DNA of 6,391 nt, from NCBI GenBank assembly GCA_024636405.1, contig JAGXHC010000013.1, positions 1 through 6,391 of the forward strand, given 5' to 3'. The DNA is from Sulfitobacter sp. Lineage in GTDB: Bacteria; Pseudomonadota; Alphaproteobacteria; Rhodobacterales; Rhodobacteraceae. Positions 6,369 to 6,391 of this stretch are shown piece by piece (within the stretch, counting starts at the first letter, position 1; each line of letters starts with the position of its first letter). The notes under the pieces were generated by a model. It was not told the DNA's origin and searched no databases. It worked only from the letters and a program-made list of their open reading frames with translations. The translations under genes were made by a program, and so were the position numbers.

Positions 6369-6391
6369 TGACAATGTCCGGCGTGAATTGC
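6272..6391. repeat. perfect 120-bp palindrome (60-bp inverted repeat, no spacer) at the right edge
   Basis: Bases 6272-6331 are the exact reverse complement of 6332-6391, with no mismatch and no loop. The centre lies between 6331 and 6332 inside the local palindrome TTCTGCGCGCAGAA (6325-6338). The left arm is the coding sequence of the preceding partial gene, so the right arm is that coding sequence repeated backwards. The repeat stops exactly where the window stops, so its full length is unknown. The pattern is typical of a fold-back chimera at a contig end. A terminator is unlikely: the arms are far too long, there is no T-tract, and the repeat sits inside a coding frame. Confidence 0.97.

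Noticed and set aside
6272..6391. Palindrome as a rho-independent terminator or a transposon end
   Set aside because: There is no T-tract, the arms are coding sequence of the overlapping gene, and there is no transposase or target-site duplication.
1..6391. CRISPR array, tRNA or rRNA gene, insertion sequence, phage or toxin-antitoxin genes
   Set aside because: No regularly spaced repeats, RNA gene signatures, transposase motifs or small paired genes were seen; nearly all sequence is accounted for by the listed genes.

Overview
The window looks like chromosomal DNA from a GC-rich alphaproteobacterium, most likely of the Rhodobacterales/Roseobacter type. The evidence is the GC-rich codon use (strong third-position G/C), the Ala/Arg-rich proteins, the tightly overlapping genes and the general look of the glycosyltransferases. 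This is judgement from reading; no database search was run.

Layout. Positions 1-360 (minus strand) hold the first 120 codons of an exported protein, perhaps a mechanosensitive channel of the MscS superfamily, which runs off the left edge. Positions 361-561 are a divergent intergenic region with a fair promoter candidate for the minus-strand gene and only a weak one for the plus strand. From 562 to the right edge everything is on the plus strand and reads as one operon: a UDP-N-acetylhexosamine 6-dehydrogenase of the TviB/WbpA type (562-1842), a MurG-like (GT28-type) glycosyltransferase (1867-3090), two GT4-type glycosyltransferases (3087-4340 and 4340-5416), a histidine (phosphoglycerate-mutase-like) phosphatase (5413-5994), and the start of a second MurG-like protein (from 5994). 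After a 24-nt gap behind the dehydrogenase, every junction overlaps by 4, 1, 4 and 1 nt, so the genes are probably translationally coupled.

Together the genes point to cytoplasmic assembly of a surface or secreted glycan containing an N-acetylhexosaminuronic acid. The dehydrogenase makes the UDP-uronic acid precursor and three to four glycosyltransferases build the chain or repeat unit. The phosphatase has an unassigned role, possibly on a sugar-phosphate intermediate. No flippase, polymerase, ABC exporter or initiating phosphosugar transferase is visible, so the cluster is incomplete here and its product cannot be named.

The most striking non-gene feature is a perfect 120-bp palindrome with no spacer (6272-6391) ending exactly at the right edge. 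It folds back the coding sequence of the last gene and makes a false stop codon. It is most likely an assembly or amplification fold-back artefact at a contig end, though a real hairpin end cannot be excluded from sequence alone. I did not find a clearly new biological system; the operon's gene combination is the best candidate for one.
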